From positions 1-23,152 of the forward strand of contig CAYMRB010000116.1 in NCBI GenBank assembly GCA_964392615.1: a DNA stretch of 23,152 nucleotides. Reading direction: 5' to 3'. This DNA is from CAYMRB01 sp964392615. Its GTDB lineage: Bacteria > Planctomycetota > UBA8108. The position numbers and the translations under genes were made by a program. Below, one piece after another: positions 6,017 to 14,534 of the stretch (positions are counted from its first letter, which is position 1; every line of letters starts with the position of its first letter). The notes under the pieces are model-generated. The model worked only from the letters and a program-made list of their open reading frames with translations, was not told the DNA's origin and ran no database searches.

Positions 6017-9000
6017 ATGGGAAGGCTGCTGTCGCGTGTGGTGTGTTCGCTCGCGGGTTGGGTCGTCTGGGCGACGGGAGTCGTCGCAGCGCAGGATCCG
6101 CCGGCTCCGCGGGCGGTGGTGGTCGAGGAGGTGCGGTCGATCGCGACCTACCCCTTCGGCGATCCCGACCCCACACCGATGCTGTTGCGCGACGCGCGGC
6201 TGTACCCGTACCACGCCTTCGACGGCTACGCGCACGAAAGCGAGCCGCGGGATTGGAAGGTGGTGCGGCTGGAGAACGAGTACCTGATCGTCTACGTGCT
6301 GCCCGAGGTGGGCGGCAAGGTGTGGGGAGCGATCGAGAAGGCGTCGGGCAAGGAGTTCATCTACCGCAACGAGGTGCTGAAGTTCCGCAACATCGCCCTT
6401 CGCGGGCCGTGGACGTCGGGCGGCATCGAGTTCAACTTCGGGGTCATCGGGCACACGCCGTCCACCGCGACGCCGGTGGATTACGTGTTGAAGGAGTACG
6501 ACAACGGCGGGGTGAGCTGCATAGTCGGTGCCCTCGACCTTCCTTCGCGCACGCCTTGGCGCGTGGAGATTCACCTGCCGGCCGACGCCGCCTACTTCGA
6601 AACGCGCGCGCTCTGGTACAACCCGACGCCCGTGACCCAGGCCTACTACAACTGGATGACGGGGGCGGCGTTCGCGCGCGACGACCTCGAGCTTGTCTTC
6701 CCGGGCCCCAAGTACCTGAAGCACAGCGGCGAGGCCTTGCCCTGGCCGGTGGATGCCGCGGGGCGCACGCTGTCACACTACGACGAGAATCGCTTCGAGG
6801 GGCACAAGTCGTATCACGTGGTGGGCGAGCACGCGGACTTCTTCGGGGGCTACTACCACGACGCAGGCTACGGGTTCGGGCACTGGGCGCCCTACGAGGA
6901 CATGCCGGGGCAGAAGCTGTGGCTGTGGGCACTGTCGCGGGAAGGCGGCGTGTGGGAGGACCTGCTGACCGACACCGACGGGCAATACGTCGAGTTCCAG
7001 GCGGGGCGGCTCTTCGTGCAGTACGCGGCGGGCGATCACGTCAATCCGATTCGCGAGGCGGGGTTCGAGCCCTACCGCACGGATCGGTGGCGCGAACGGT
7101 GGTTCCCGACCCGGGGGCTCGGAGGGATGGGCGCGGCCTCGGCGCACGGAGCGATGCACATCGTGCGGAAAGACGGCGACGTGCAGGTGGCGATCAACGC
7201 CTTCCGCGCCGGAAGTGGCACCGTTCAAGTGCTCATCGGGGATCGCATCGTGCAGGAGCGGCCCCTCGACTTGCAGCCGCTGCAGGCGGTGCGAGTCGAC
7301 GTCCCCCTGCCGGCAACCGGAGACTTCGAGGTGCGCGTGCCGGAACTCGGCCTCGTGTATGCCACGCGGCGCGCGGAGCGGCAGTTGAAGCGCCCGTTCG
7401 CCACAGACCCCGTGGCCGTGTTGTCGATGGCAGAAGGGGACCGGCGGTTGGGCAAGGCGCGCGAGCTGATCAAGGCGCGGCGGTATGCGACGGCGCGCAA
7501 GGAGATCGAGGCGATCCTCGCCAAGAACTCGTGGCATCACGAGGCGCTGCTCGTCCGGGCCGATCTCCAATTCCGCCAGGCGCGGTATGCCGAGGGGCAG
7601 GAAACGATCCGTCGCGCCTTGCAGCTCGACACCTACGACGCCGAGGCCAACTTCATCGCCGGCAACTTGTATCGCGCCGCGGGCGACCTCCTGAATGCCA
7701 AGGAATCCTTCGGCTGGGCGGCGCGTTCGACGGCGTACCGGGCGGCGGCGTACACAGTGCTCGGGGAGATCGCGTTGCAGGAAAATGATGCGAAGGCGGC
7801 GGCGCGGTACGCGAAGCGAGCGTTGGACTTCGATCGGTACGGCATCCAAGCGCTGGAGGTGCAGGCCATCGCGGCGCGGTTGCTCGGGAACAGGGACGGG
7901 GCACGGGAGGCGCGGGAGCAACTCCTCACGATCGATCCCATTCACCAGGTGGCACTGTGCGAGGCCTTCCTGCTCGAGGGGCGCCACGAAAAGTGGACCC
8001 GGTACGGAAACCGTGGAGAGTTTCCCGCGCAAACCCTCCTGGAGCTCGTGATCAGTTACCACGGACGGGGGCGCTACGACCATCGCATCAGTCACCTCGC
8101 CCAATCGCACCGTGAGGATCCACTGCTTCTTCTGTGGCTGACCTATCTGCAACGGCACTCCGTGCGAGTTCGTACCGACGACTCCGTGAGGGCATCCATC
8201 GCGCAGGTAGCCGCACGGTCGCCCGCGTTCGTCTTCCCCTCCCGGCGCGAGACGGTACCGGTCCTGGAATGGGCCGCAGAGCAGAACGGCAGCTGGAAGC
8301 TCGACTACTACCTCGCTTTGAACCTCTGGGCGTTGGATCGACCCGTGGATGCGCTGCGCGTTCTGGATGGTGAGGGCAACACACCCGATTACGGGCCGTT
8401 CTACGTGACGCGGGCGCATCTCGGGCACACGGTCGAGAACCGGAATCCCGATGCGGACCTGCGCCGGGCGGTGGAGCTCGACCCCGAGCACTGGCAGACC
8501 GCCATGCACCTCATCCGTCGCTTCCTGGACACCGAGCGTTGGGGCGATGCCGCGGAGCTGGCGCGCGGCACGCTGGCGCGCTTCCCTGGCAACTTCGAGG
8601 TCGAGCTCGCCCTCGCCCGCGCCCTCTTCGAGGCCGAGGCGCTGAACGAGGCCATCGTCATCCTCGACCGCGTGCGGGTGCTGCCCTCCGAGATGGGGCG
8701 CACGAGCCGGCAGCTCTTCGAGTGGGCGTACACCGCGCGCGCCATCGAACGTCTGAAAGCGGGGAACGACGCAGGCTCCGTCGCCGACCTCGAGCGCAGC
8801 CTGGAGTGGCCGGCCCACCTCGGACAGGGCCGACCGTACGAGCCTGAAGAGCGGCTGTCGCACTTCCTGTTGTCCCATGCTCACCGCCGCCTGGGCAACG
8901 TGGACAAGGCGCGCAGCTTCGCGAACAAGGTCTTCACCGCCACCCGCCGGCGCACGCCGGGGGAGGGCCCGGCCTGGATCCTCGCCTACGCGCTGCACCG

Positions 9001-9214
9001 AAACGCGAAGCGCACGGGCGAAGCCAAGGCCCTGCTCAATGCGTACGGCGCGCAATCGATCGCCGATGATCCCGCGGCGCAGTGGATCACCGTCCGCACC
9101 ACCGACAACGCGAAAGCCCTCGACGTCGTACGCCGCCAGCACCCCGAGCTCTTCACCGACCCCACCTTCCGCCTGCTCGACGCCGCCCTCGACGCGGTGG
9201 CCCACGACCGTTGA
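6017..9214 (+). CDS. Secreted DUF5107 domain plus TPR-repeat protein
   Basis: A protein of 1065 residues from ATG 6017, chosen because it gives a clean signal peptide (MGRLLSRVVCSLAGWVVWAT, then 'GVVAAQ', cleavage about residue 26). An in-frame ATG at 5978 after GGGAAGG is the alternative. Residues about 44-345 form a DUF5107 domain: 'LENEYLIVYVLPEVGGKVWG', 'RGPWTSGGIEFNFGVIGHTP' and 'FGGYYHDAGYGFGHWAPYED'. This is a galactose-mutarotase-like beta-sandwich region found in carbohydrate-related loci. From about 470 to the end are many TPR units ('ARELIKARRYATARKEIEAI', 'ALLVRADLQFRQARYAEGQE'). The probable location is the periplasm and the probable role is saccharide binding or processing; the activity is not established from sequence. 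The next gene starts 59 nt downstream on the same strand, consistent with co-transcription. Confidence 0.93.
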   Translation: MGRLLSRVVCSLAGWVVWATGVVAAQDPPAPRAVVVEEVRSIATYPFGDPDPTPMLLRDARLYPYHAFDGYAHESEPRDWKVVRLENEYLIVYVLPEVGGKVWGAIEKASGKEFIYRNEVLKFRNIALRGPWTSGGIEFNFGVIGHTPSTATPVDYVLKEYDNGGVSCIVGALDLPSRTPWRVEIHLPADAAYFETRALWYNPTPVTQAYYNWMTGAAFARDDLELVFPGPKYLKHSGEALPWPVDAAGRTLSHYDENRFEGHKSYHVVGEHADFFGGYYHDAGYGFGHWAPYEDMPGQKLWLWALSREGGVWEDLLTDTDGQYVEFQAGRLFVQYAAGDHVNPIREAGFEPYRTDRWRERWFPTRGLGGMGAASAHGAMHIVRKDGDVQVAINAFRAGSGTVQVLIGDRIVQERPLDLQPLQAVRVDVPLPATGDFEVRVPELGLVYATRRAERQLKRPFATDPVAVLSMAEGDRRLGKARELIKARRYATARKEIEAILAKNSWHHEALLVRADLQFRQARYAEGQETIRRALQLDTYDAEANFIAGNLYRAAGDLLNAKESFGWAARSTAYRAAAYTVLGEIALQENDAKAAARYAKRALDFDRYGIQALEVQAIAARLLGNRDGAREAREQLLTIDPIHQVALCEAFLLEGRHEKWTRYGNRGEFPAQTLLELVISYHGRGRYDHRISHLAQSHREDPLLLLWLTYLQRHSVRVRTDDSVRASIAQVAARSPAFVFPSRRETVPVLEWAAEQNGSWKLDYYLALNLWALDRPVDALRVLDGEGNTPDYGPFYVTRAHLGHTVENRNPDADLRRAVELDPEHWQTAMHLIRRFLDTERWGDAAELARGTLARFPGNFEVELALARALFEAEALNEAIVILDRVRVLPSEMGRTSRQLFEWAYTARAIERLKAGNDAGSVADLERSLEWPAHLGQGRPYEPEERLSHFLLSHAHRRLGNVDKARSFANKVFTATRRRTPGEGPAWILAYALHRNAKRTGEAKALLNAYGAQSIADDPAAQWITVRTTDNAKALDVVRRQHPELFTDPTFRLLDAALDAVAHDR

Positions 9215-9273
9215 CCTTTCCGTGATGATGGTATCCCCTACGCGTCGCCGTCCCCCCTCTTCGGACTAGGCCC

Positions 9274-12200
9274 ATGCGCACGTCGAAGTCGCCCCTGCCT
9301 CTCCTTCTCATCGCAACGGCATCGTGCACCGGCGCGCCGACCTTCGCGCCGCAGCCCCTTGTTCAAGTGGAGCCCTCACACGTAATCGACGGAGTGCGCT
9401 TCGAAGCGGGGAACTGGAACCCGGATCTTCCGGCCGGGAACGCGGGCCGGTCGCGGGGCAACCACCGCGCGGTGGTGCGGTTCACCGGCGAGGCGAAGGC
9501 GGTGCTCGCCCACATCCCATGGCGGCGCCCCGACGCGAATCCCGCGGGGAAGGACGTCCTCGTAGTCGACGCCGCCACGGACGAGGTGATCCCCGATCGG
9601 CTCGTGTTGCGCAACGACAACGAGGCGGGCGACGTCGTCTTCCGCCCGCGCGCGGGATCGGACACCTACCACGTCTACTACTTCCCCTACGAGACCACGG
9701 GCCGGCAGTACCCGGTGTTGACGTACCTGCCGCCGCAGGATACCGCCGACGTGGCGTGGCGCGACGGGATCGGAGCAGCTGCGGACCTGCCCCGGGCGCA
9801 AACCCTCGCCGTCCAATCGATCGACCGATTCCACAGCTTCTTCCCGATGGAGGTGATCGCCACCGGCGACGAGGTGGAGGATCTCTTGGCCGCGGACCAG
9901 CACCGCTTCCACCTGTTCCCCGAGGACCGCACGCGCTCGATCCGCTTGCGCGAGCACGTGCCCCACGCCTGGGTCGCGCGCGGGTTGCAGAGCACCTTCC
10001 GCGGCGAAGCGCGGCGCGGCGAGTACTACACCTTCCAGATCGGCGTGCGCGCCGACAACCGCGACCTTGCCGATGTCGGCGTCACATTCACCGCTCTGGT
10101 GAACGCGGACGGGTACCAGGTGGGACCGGAGGCCTTCACGTGCTTCAACGCTGGCGGTGTGAACGAGAAAGGGCAGCCTTTCACAAAGAACATCGACGTC
10201 GCAGCGGGCGAAGTGCAGGCCCTCTGGATCGGCGTGCAGGTCCCCCTCGAGGTGCGGCCGGGGGAGTACTGCGGCGCGGTGTCCGTGAGTGCCGAGGGTT
10301 GCCCAGCGCGGCCCCTTGACTTGCATCTGCGCGTGACCGACGAGGTGCGGACCGGCGACGGCGACGAGCGGCCACAAGACATGTCGCGCCTGCGGTGGCT
10401 TAACTCCACGGTCGGCTCGGATCCCGACTTCATCATCGAGCCTTTCCACCCCGTGCGCGTGTCGGGTCACGCGCTGTCCATCCTGGGCCGCGACGTCGAA
10501 CTCGACGCCTCGGGCTTGCCCACTGCGATCCGCAGCTGGTTCTCGCGCGAGATGACGGGGTTGGCCGACGCGCCCGAAGACGTGCTCGCTGCGCCCCTGG
10601 CGCTCGAGGTCACCACCGCCCACGGCACGGAGGCGTGGGCCTCCGCGCCGTTCAGAATCCTGCGTCCCGCCAGAGGCCGCGCGGAGTGGAGCACCATTTC
10701 CACCTCGAATCGCTTCACCCTCGGCGTCGAAGGCGCGCTCGAGTACGACGGCATGCTCGACTACCGCCTGACCCTCACCGCCCGGGAGGACGTGGACGTC
10801 GCCGACGTCGCTTTGCCTATCGCCCTTGTGCCCGACGCCGCGCGCTACATGCTCGGCCTCGGCCGGCGCGGTGGCAGGCGGCCCGCGGTGGTCGACTGGA
10901 AGTGGAAGGTCGAGAACCACCAGGAGGGCGTGTGGTTGGGCGGCGTGCACAAGGGCCTGCAGTACGTGCTGCGCGACCGGAACTACGAACGCCCGCTGAA
11001 TACGAACTTCTACTTGCAGAAACCACTGAACCTGCCCCCCTCGTGGCACAACGACGGACGCGGCGGCATTCGCATCACCACTGCGGACGGGGCGGTGACG
11101 GCACGCAATTACTCGGGGCCACGGCACCTGACCAAGGGCGACGCGCTCCACTTCCACATCCGCCTGCTGCTGACGCCGTTCAAGCCCCTCGACACCGTTG
11201 CTCACTTCAACACGCGGTTCGTGCACCGCTTCGTCCCCGTCGACACGGTGCGCGAGTGGGGCGGCACAGTGGTCAACATCCACCACGCGAACACGATCAA
11301 TCCCTACATCAACTACCCCTTCTTCAACCTCGATGAGCAGCGGGCGTACATCGACGAGGCCCACGCCAAGGGCATCAAGGTCAAGCTCTACTACACCATC
11401 CGCGAGCTGACGTACAAGGCGCACGAGCTCTTCGCGTTGCGCAGCCGGGACGACGAGATCCTGAACGATGGCGCGGGCGGGGGGCATTCCTGGATGCAAG
11501 AGCACCTGCGCGACCGCTACCACTCTGCGTGGCACGCCTGGAGGGTCGACGACGCCGCACTCCTAAACAAGGGCACGTCGCGGTGGACCAACTACTACGT
11601 CGAGGGTCTGCGCTGGCTGGCCGAGCACCAGGGGATCGACGGGCTGTACCTCGATGACATCGCCTTCAGCCGCGAAACTGTCAAGCGCATGGTCGCCGTC
11701 CTGCAGCGCCACCGCGACGAGGTCGTCATCGACCTGCACTCCGCCAACCAGTTCAACCCGAACGACGGCTTCATCAACAGCGCCTTCCTGTACATGGAGC
11801 ACTTTCCCTTCCTCTCGCGCCTGTGGTTCGGCGAGTACTTCGAGTACGACCGCGATCCCGACTACTGGCTGACCGAGGTGTCGGGCCTTCCCTTCGGCTT
11901 GATGGGCGAGATGCTGCAGGACGGCGGACATCCGTACCGCGGGCTGATCTACGGCATGACGACGCGCATCTACGGTGCGGTGGATCCCCGCCCCATCTGG
12001 CAGATGATGGACGCCTTCGGCATCGCCGACAGCCGCATGCTCGGCCCCTGGCTCGACACGCCGCCGGTGCGCACGGACCACGACCGAATCCTCGCCACCG
12101 CCTACGTGCGCGACGACGCGATGCTGATCGTGCTCGCCTCCTGGACCGACGAGGACGCCGCTGTGCGCCTCACCCTCGACCGGTCCGCCCTCGGCCTCAC

Positions 12201-12336
12201 CGACTCCGTTGCGCTCACCCTGGTCGCCCCTGAAGTCGAAGGCCTGCAGCCCGCCGCCACCCTCGACGTCACCGCCCCGATCCCGGTGTCAGGGGGGCAG
12301 GGGAGTTATCTCCTGCTCACCTGGGAATCAAAGTGA
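9274..12336 (+). CDS. GH123-like / DUF6067 glycoside-hydrolase-type lipoprotein
   Basis: A protein of 1020 residues. The N-terminus (MRTSKSPLPLLLIATASC) is a signal sequence with a possible lipobox Cys at 18, although Thr at -3 is unusual. Beta-rich N-terminal domains (about 35-620) precede a TIM-barrel-type region from about 643 ('HFNTRFVHRFVPVDTVREWG', 'VVNIHHANTINPYINYPFFN', 'AYIDEAHAKGIKVKLYYTIR', 'YVEGLRWLAEHQGIDGLYLD', 'DLHSANQFNPNDGFINSAFL'). A small C-terminal beta domain follows ('DAMLIVLASWTDEDAAVRLT'). From memory this is the DUF6067 group related to GH123. The D794-D795 pair after the 'GLYL' strand and the invariant-looking 'HSANQFNP' and 'EHFPFL' are the likely active-site region. 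The substrate is unknown. The gene sits between the DUF5107-TPR gene and the PqqB-like gene, overlapping the latter by 4 nt. Confidence 0.88.
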   Translation: MRTSKSPLPLLLIATASCTGAPTFAPQPLVQVEPSHVIDGVRFEAGNWNPDLPAGNAGRSRGNHRAVVRFTGEAKAVLAHIPWRRPDANPAGKDVLVVDAATDEVIPDRLVLRNDNEAGDVVFRPRAGSDTYHVYYFPYETTGRQYPVLTYLPPQDTADVAWRDGIGAAADLPRAQTLAVQSIDRFHSFFPMEVIATGDEVEDLLAADQHRFHLFPEDRTRSIRLREHVPHAWVARGLQSTFRGEARRGEYYTFQIGVRADNRDLADVGVTFTALVNADGYQVGPEAFTCFNAGGVNEKGQPFTKNIDVAAGEVQALWIGVQVPLEVRPGEYCGAVSVSAEGCPARPLDLHLRVTDEVRTGDGDERPQDMSRLRWLNSTVGSDPDFIIEPFHPVRVSGHALSILGRDVELDASGLPTAIRSWFSREMTGLADAPEDVLAAPLALEVTTAHGTEAWASAPFRILRPARGRAEWSTISTSNRFTLGVEGALEYDGMLDYRLTLTAREDVDVADVALPIALVPDAARYMLGLGRRGGRRPAVVDWKWKVENHQEGVWLGGVHKGLQYVLRDRNYERPLNTNFYLQKPLNLPPSWHNDGRGGIRITTADGAVTARNYSGPRHLTKGDALHFHIRLLLTPFKPLDTVAHFNTRFVHRFVPVDTVREWGGTVVNIHHANTINPYINYPFFNLDEQRAYIDEAHAKGIKVKLYYTIRELTYKAHELFALRSRDDEILNDGAGGGHSWMQEHLRDRYHSAWHAWRVDDAALLNKGTSRWTNYYVEGLRWLAEHQGIDGLYLDDIAFSRETVKRMVAVLQRHRDEVVIDLHSANQFNPNDGFINSAFLYMEHFPFLSRLWFGEYFEYDRDPDYWLTEVSGLPFGLMGEMLQDGGHPYRGLIYGMTTRIYGAVDPRPIWQMMDAFGIADSRMLGPWLDTPPVRTDHDRILATAYVRDDAMLIVLASWTDEDAAVRLTLDRSALGLTDSVALTLVAPEVEGLQPAATLDVTAPIPVSGGQGSYLLLTWESK

Positions 12337-13307
12337 ACCCGCGGCGACACAACCGATCCATGCGAGGTATCGCCTGGACTTTGCTTCTCTGTTTCCCGCT
12401 CCTGGGTAGCGGCTGTCAGATACCGTCAACTGCACCGGCGGGTCGCTTCGAGGTGGTGGTCCTGGGGATCGCCCAGGATGGCGGGCTACCCCATGTCGGC
12501 TGTTCGAAGCCGTGCTGCCGATCGGCCCGGAAGTCGGGGCGTGAGCTGTACCCATCGTGCCTGGCCATTCACGACCGCGACCGTGGCGGTCTGTGTCTGA
12601 TCGAAGCGACGCCACAGATCGAGCCGCAGCTGAGTCGCCTGCACCAGCTCACCGGTCAGCAGAATCGGGGGCGTCAGCTGGTCGACGCGGCAGTGATCAC
12701 TCATGCCCACATTGGCCACTACCTCGGTCTGGCTCAGTTCGGTTTCGAAGTAGCCTCGACCAGGAATCTGCCGGTCTTCGTCAGCCAACAGCTATCAGAT
12801 TTCCTGTCCCGACACGGCCCCTGGCGTCAGCTCGTCGAGATGAAGCAGATCGAGCTACACCAGATCACGGCGGGAGTAGAGTTCTCGCCATTGCCGGGCA
12901 TCGCGGTGACGCCGGTCAAGGTGCCGCACCGCGATGAATTCTCAGACACGATGGCGTTTCGGATCCGTGGTCCCAACAAGACGGTGCTGTTCGTTCCAGA
13001 CATCGATTCCTGGAACGATGATCCGGGGCTACTCGATCGTCTAGTCGAGGGAGTCGACGTCGCCTATCTCGACGGCACATTCTACGATGGCCGCGAGCTG
13101 CCAGGCCGCGACCTGAGCAAAGTGCGGCATCCGTTCATGACCGACACGATGCAACGCCTCGAGGACCAGGCTCGCCAGCGTCCGGGGCGCTTCCGATTCA
13201 TCCACCTCAATCACACCAACCCGGCCCTGCATGACGACGCGATCCGGCGCTCAGTACGCAAACGTGGCTTCCGGATCGCTGTACCGGGGGAGCGGATCAG
13301 CCTGTAG
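12333..13307 (+). CDS. PqqB-like metallo-beta-lactamase-fold lipoprotein
   Basis: A protein of 324 residues from GTG 12333, which overlaps the upstream TGA (GTGA) and suggests translational coupling. An ATG at 12360 (MRGIAWTLLLCFPLLGSGC) is an equally credible start and gives a shorter n-region. The lipobox GSGC puts the lipidated Cys at residue 28. The body is an MBL fold of the PqqB-like group: 'VVVLGIAQDGGLPHVGCSKP' with Cys57, 61 and 62; 'ITHAHIGHYLGL' with His124, 126 and 129; His199 ('VPHRDEFSDT'); Asp223 ('LFVPDIDSW'); Asp247 ('LDGTF'); and His294 ('HLNHTNP'). The usual Asp of HxHxDH is Gly128, as expected for this subgroup rather than for classical hydrolases. No other pqq gene is present, so PQQ synthesis is not implied. 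The convergent gene ends at 13375 with a repeat copy between. Confidence 0.88.
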   Translation: MNPRRHNRSMRGIAWTLLLCFPLLGSGCQIPSTAPAGRFEVVVLGIAQDGGLPHVGCSKPCCRSARKSGRELYPSCLAIHDRDRGGLCLIEATPQIEPQLSRLHQLTGQQNRGRQLVDAAVITHAHIGHYLGLAQFGFEVASTRNLPVFVSQQLSDFLSRHGPWRQLVEMKQIELHQITAGVEFSPLPGIAVTPVKVPHRDEFSDTMAFRIRGPNKTVLFVPDIDSWNDDPGLLDRLVEGVDVAYLDGTFYDGRELPGRDLSKVRHPFMTDTMQRLEDQARQRPGRFRFIHLNHTNPALHDDAIRRSVRKRGFRIAVPGERISL

Positions 13308-13335
13308 CCTGACGGATCCAAAACACATCGCCAGT

Positions 13336-13374
13336 CCTGCCCGACCGCGGCCGCGATGTCACGGGGTGGGTTGG
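13336..13374 (-). repeat. Dispersed intergenic repeat, solo short copy
   Basis: On the minus strand the copy reads CACCCCGTGACATCGCGG, then CCGCGGTCGGGCAGGACTGG. It fills the gap between convergent stops at 13307 (+) and 13375 (-), abutting the latter by a single base. It carries the GCGGCCGC palindrome and the short-form right end (GGGCAGGA). Confidence 0.85.
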
Positions 13375-13947
13375 CTACTCCGCTGGCATCACACCGACCA
13401 CCAGACCGACTGGCCACTCCTTGTCGTTGTGCTCCACGGCGACGAAGGCGACCACTTTCCCATGACGCCACGCGCTGAAACCGAAGCCCCCATCCCCCTT
13501 GTGACACCGCTTCGCCAGGGGATCTGCCTCTTCGGTAGGAATCGGCTCTCCCCAGCGTTCCGTGAGTTCCTTCACCGCGGCCTCGTACTTCGCGCGAAAC
13601 TCGTCGTAGGCTTCGTTCATCGCGTCATAGCAGGCTTCTGGATTCCAGAACTCATCGTCGTTGAACGACCGCGACTGTTCGTAGTAGACCTCCAGGCGCC
13701 CCTCGTCACGGTCGTCGATGCTCACCCACCGTCCCTCGATCTGTGGCACATCTACGAAGCAGCCTTCAGCTAAGAGAGGGCCGGTGGTGACCTCTACGGA
13801 GGACACGTCGAGGATTCGCTCGAAAAAGTCCGGCAGGTCCATCGCTCCCACTCCTGGAGTTTCTCCGTTGCGACTGCAAGCTGAACAGGTATACGCAATG
13901 ACCAGAAGGACGGTCAACGAGAGGCTCGCGTGGGGATTTGCGACCAA
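13375..13947 (-). CDS. Hypothetical envelope (lipo)protein
   Basis: A protein of 190 residues starting at TTG 13947. The start is supported by AGGGAGG five bases upstream and by the signal sequence it produces (MVANPHASLSLTVLLVIAYT, then 'CSAC'). Cys24 could be lipidated, but the -3 residue is Cys, so a cleaved signal or anchor is also possible. The mature part is acidic ('DEFWNPEACYDAMNEAYDEF'), has three further Cys and ends 'WPVGLVVGVMPAE'. I recognise no family. It follows a two-TM small gene by 10 nt, and its Shine-Dalgarno overlaps that gene's stop, so the two are translationally linked. A repeat copy abuts its 3' end. Confidence 0.78.
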   Translation of the reverse strand: MVANPHASLSLTVLLVIAYTCSACSRNGETPGVGAMDLPDFFERILDVSSVEVTTGPLLAEGCFVDVPQIEGRWVSIDDRDEGRLEVYYEQSRSFNDDEFWNPEACYDAMNEAYDEFRAKYEAAVKELTERWGEPIPTEEADPLAKRCHKGDGGFGFSAWRHGKVVAFVAVEHNDKEWPVGLVVGVMPAE

Positions 13948-13952
13948 GCCGA

Positions 13953-13959
13953 CCTCCCT
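13953..13959 (-). promoter_or_regulatory. Shine-Dalgarno selecting a TTG start
   Basis: AGGGAGG on the minus strand lies 5 nt before the TTG at 13947. It overlaps the TAG stop (13958-13960) of the upstream small gene, which both decides the non-ATG start and indicates translational coupling. Confidence 0.75.
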
Positions 13960-14188
13960 ACGGCATTCGCCAGTACCGGTTCGCGATCACGCTGACGACA
14001 ACCGAGACGCACGCGATCCCGAATCCGACCCAACCTATCTGGGGTGACACGACGTCCACCCACGAGAGCACGATCAGCACAGTTCCCAGCCACCACGCGA
14101 TCCAGACAGCGCGATTAACGAAAACCGGCGGCTGTGGGGAGTCGGCTTCTTCGTCGACATTCGGTTGATCCTGTTCCGTTTCAGCCAT
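13958..14188 (-). CDS. Small two-TM membrane protein (76 aa)
   Basis: ATG at 14188 (MAETEQDQPNVDEEADSPQP) gives an acidic 25-residue head, then two hydrophobic helices: 'NRAVWIAWWLGTVLIVLSWV' (about 30-49) and 'IGWVGFGIACVSVVVSVIAN' (about 52-71). It ends with a short basic tail (RYWRMP). I recognise no family. It is the first gene of a tight pair with the following lipoprotein. The frame is open upstream to 14281, but that extension is antisense to a HEAT-repeat remnant and looks non-coding. No good Shine-Dalgarno is seen, so the start is moderate. Confidence 0.68.
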   Translation of the reverse strand: MAETEQDQPNVDEEADSPQPPVFVNRAVWIAWWLGTVLIVLSWVDVVSPQIGWVGFGIACVSVVVSVIANRYWRMP

Positions 14189-14366
14189 CTGCTGCGAAGG
14201 ACGCGAATCCTCGGGTTCGCGGGCGGCCGTCCAAGCCCTGTTGCGGTACGGGGAGAAGTTCCCCGACGTGGCGGACGACATCCTCTTCGTTCTCGAGGAG
14301 AGGGTCGCGGATTCGAACCCACAAGTGCGCAGCTCCGCGCTCGAGGCTCTGGACGGGCTCCGTTAA
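14169..14366 (+). pseudogene. 5'-truncated HEAT-repeat gene fragment
   Basis: A plus-strand frame without a plausible start, open from 14169 to TAA 14364-14366, encodes a typical HEAT-type helical pair: 'SRAAVQALLRYGEKFPDVAD' followed by 'DILFVLEERVADSNPQVRSS', then 'ALEALDGLR'. The 'D-x-x-P-x-V-R-x-x-A-x-x-A-L' pattern is diagnostic. Similarity stops near the oppositely oriented ATG at 14188, so the 5' part has been lost. A stem-loop begins immediately after the stop. It is the only plus-strand coding signal between 13308 and the right edge. Confidence 0.6.
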
Positions 14367-14400
14367 GCGGTTGGAACGGCTCCAATGGGAATCCGACCGC
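14367..14400 (+). terminator. Hairpin directly after the HEAT fragment stop
   Basis: GCGGTTGGA (14367-14375) pairs with TCCGACCGC (14392-14400) with one G-U, loop 16 nt, starting at the base after TAA. An alternative TTGGA/TCCAA stem nests inside. There is no T tract, so it may be a relic of the lost gene's terminator. Confidence 0.35.
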
Positions 14401-14437
14401 GGTGAAGCGGATCGCTCGCCGCCGTCCTCCACCCCGA

Positions 14438-14476
14438 CCCTGCCCGACCACACCCGCGATGTCACGGCGTGGCTGG
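14438..14476 (-). repeat. Dispersed intergenic repeat, diverged solo copy
   Basis: On the minus strand CGTGACATCGCGG then GTGTGGTCGGGCAGGG, lying 59 nt past the stop of the gene ending at 14535 and reading in its direction. It is the most diverged of the short-form copies. Confidence 0.7.
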
Positions 14477-14534
14477 TGCTGCCTCATTCGGTACGTTGTA
14501 TCGTCGGAAGACGGGTTGTCAGTCTTCACAGCAC

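Noticed and set aside
5767..7788. 673-codon frame overlapping the DUF5107 gene
   Set aside because: It is low-complexity Arg/Gly sequence in another frame of a gene with clear domains.
6773..9205. 810-codon minus-strand frame
   Set aside because: It is the antisense shadow of the DUF5107-TPR gene, a common effect at high GC.
9376..11535. 719-codon minus-strand frame
   Set aside because: It is the antisense shadow of the GH123-like gene, with no recognisable motif.
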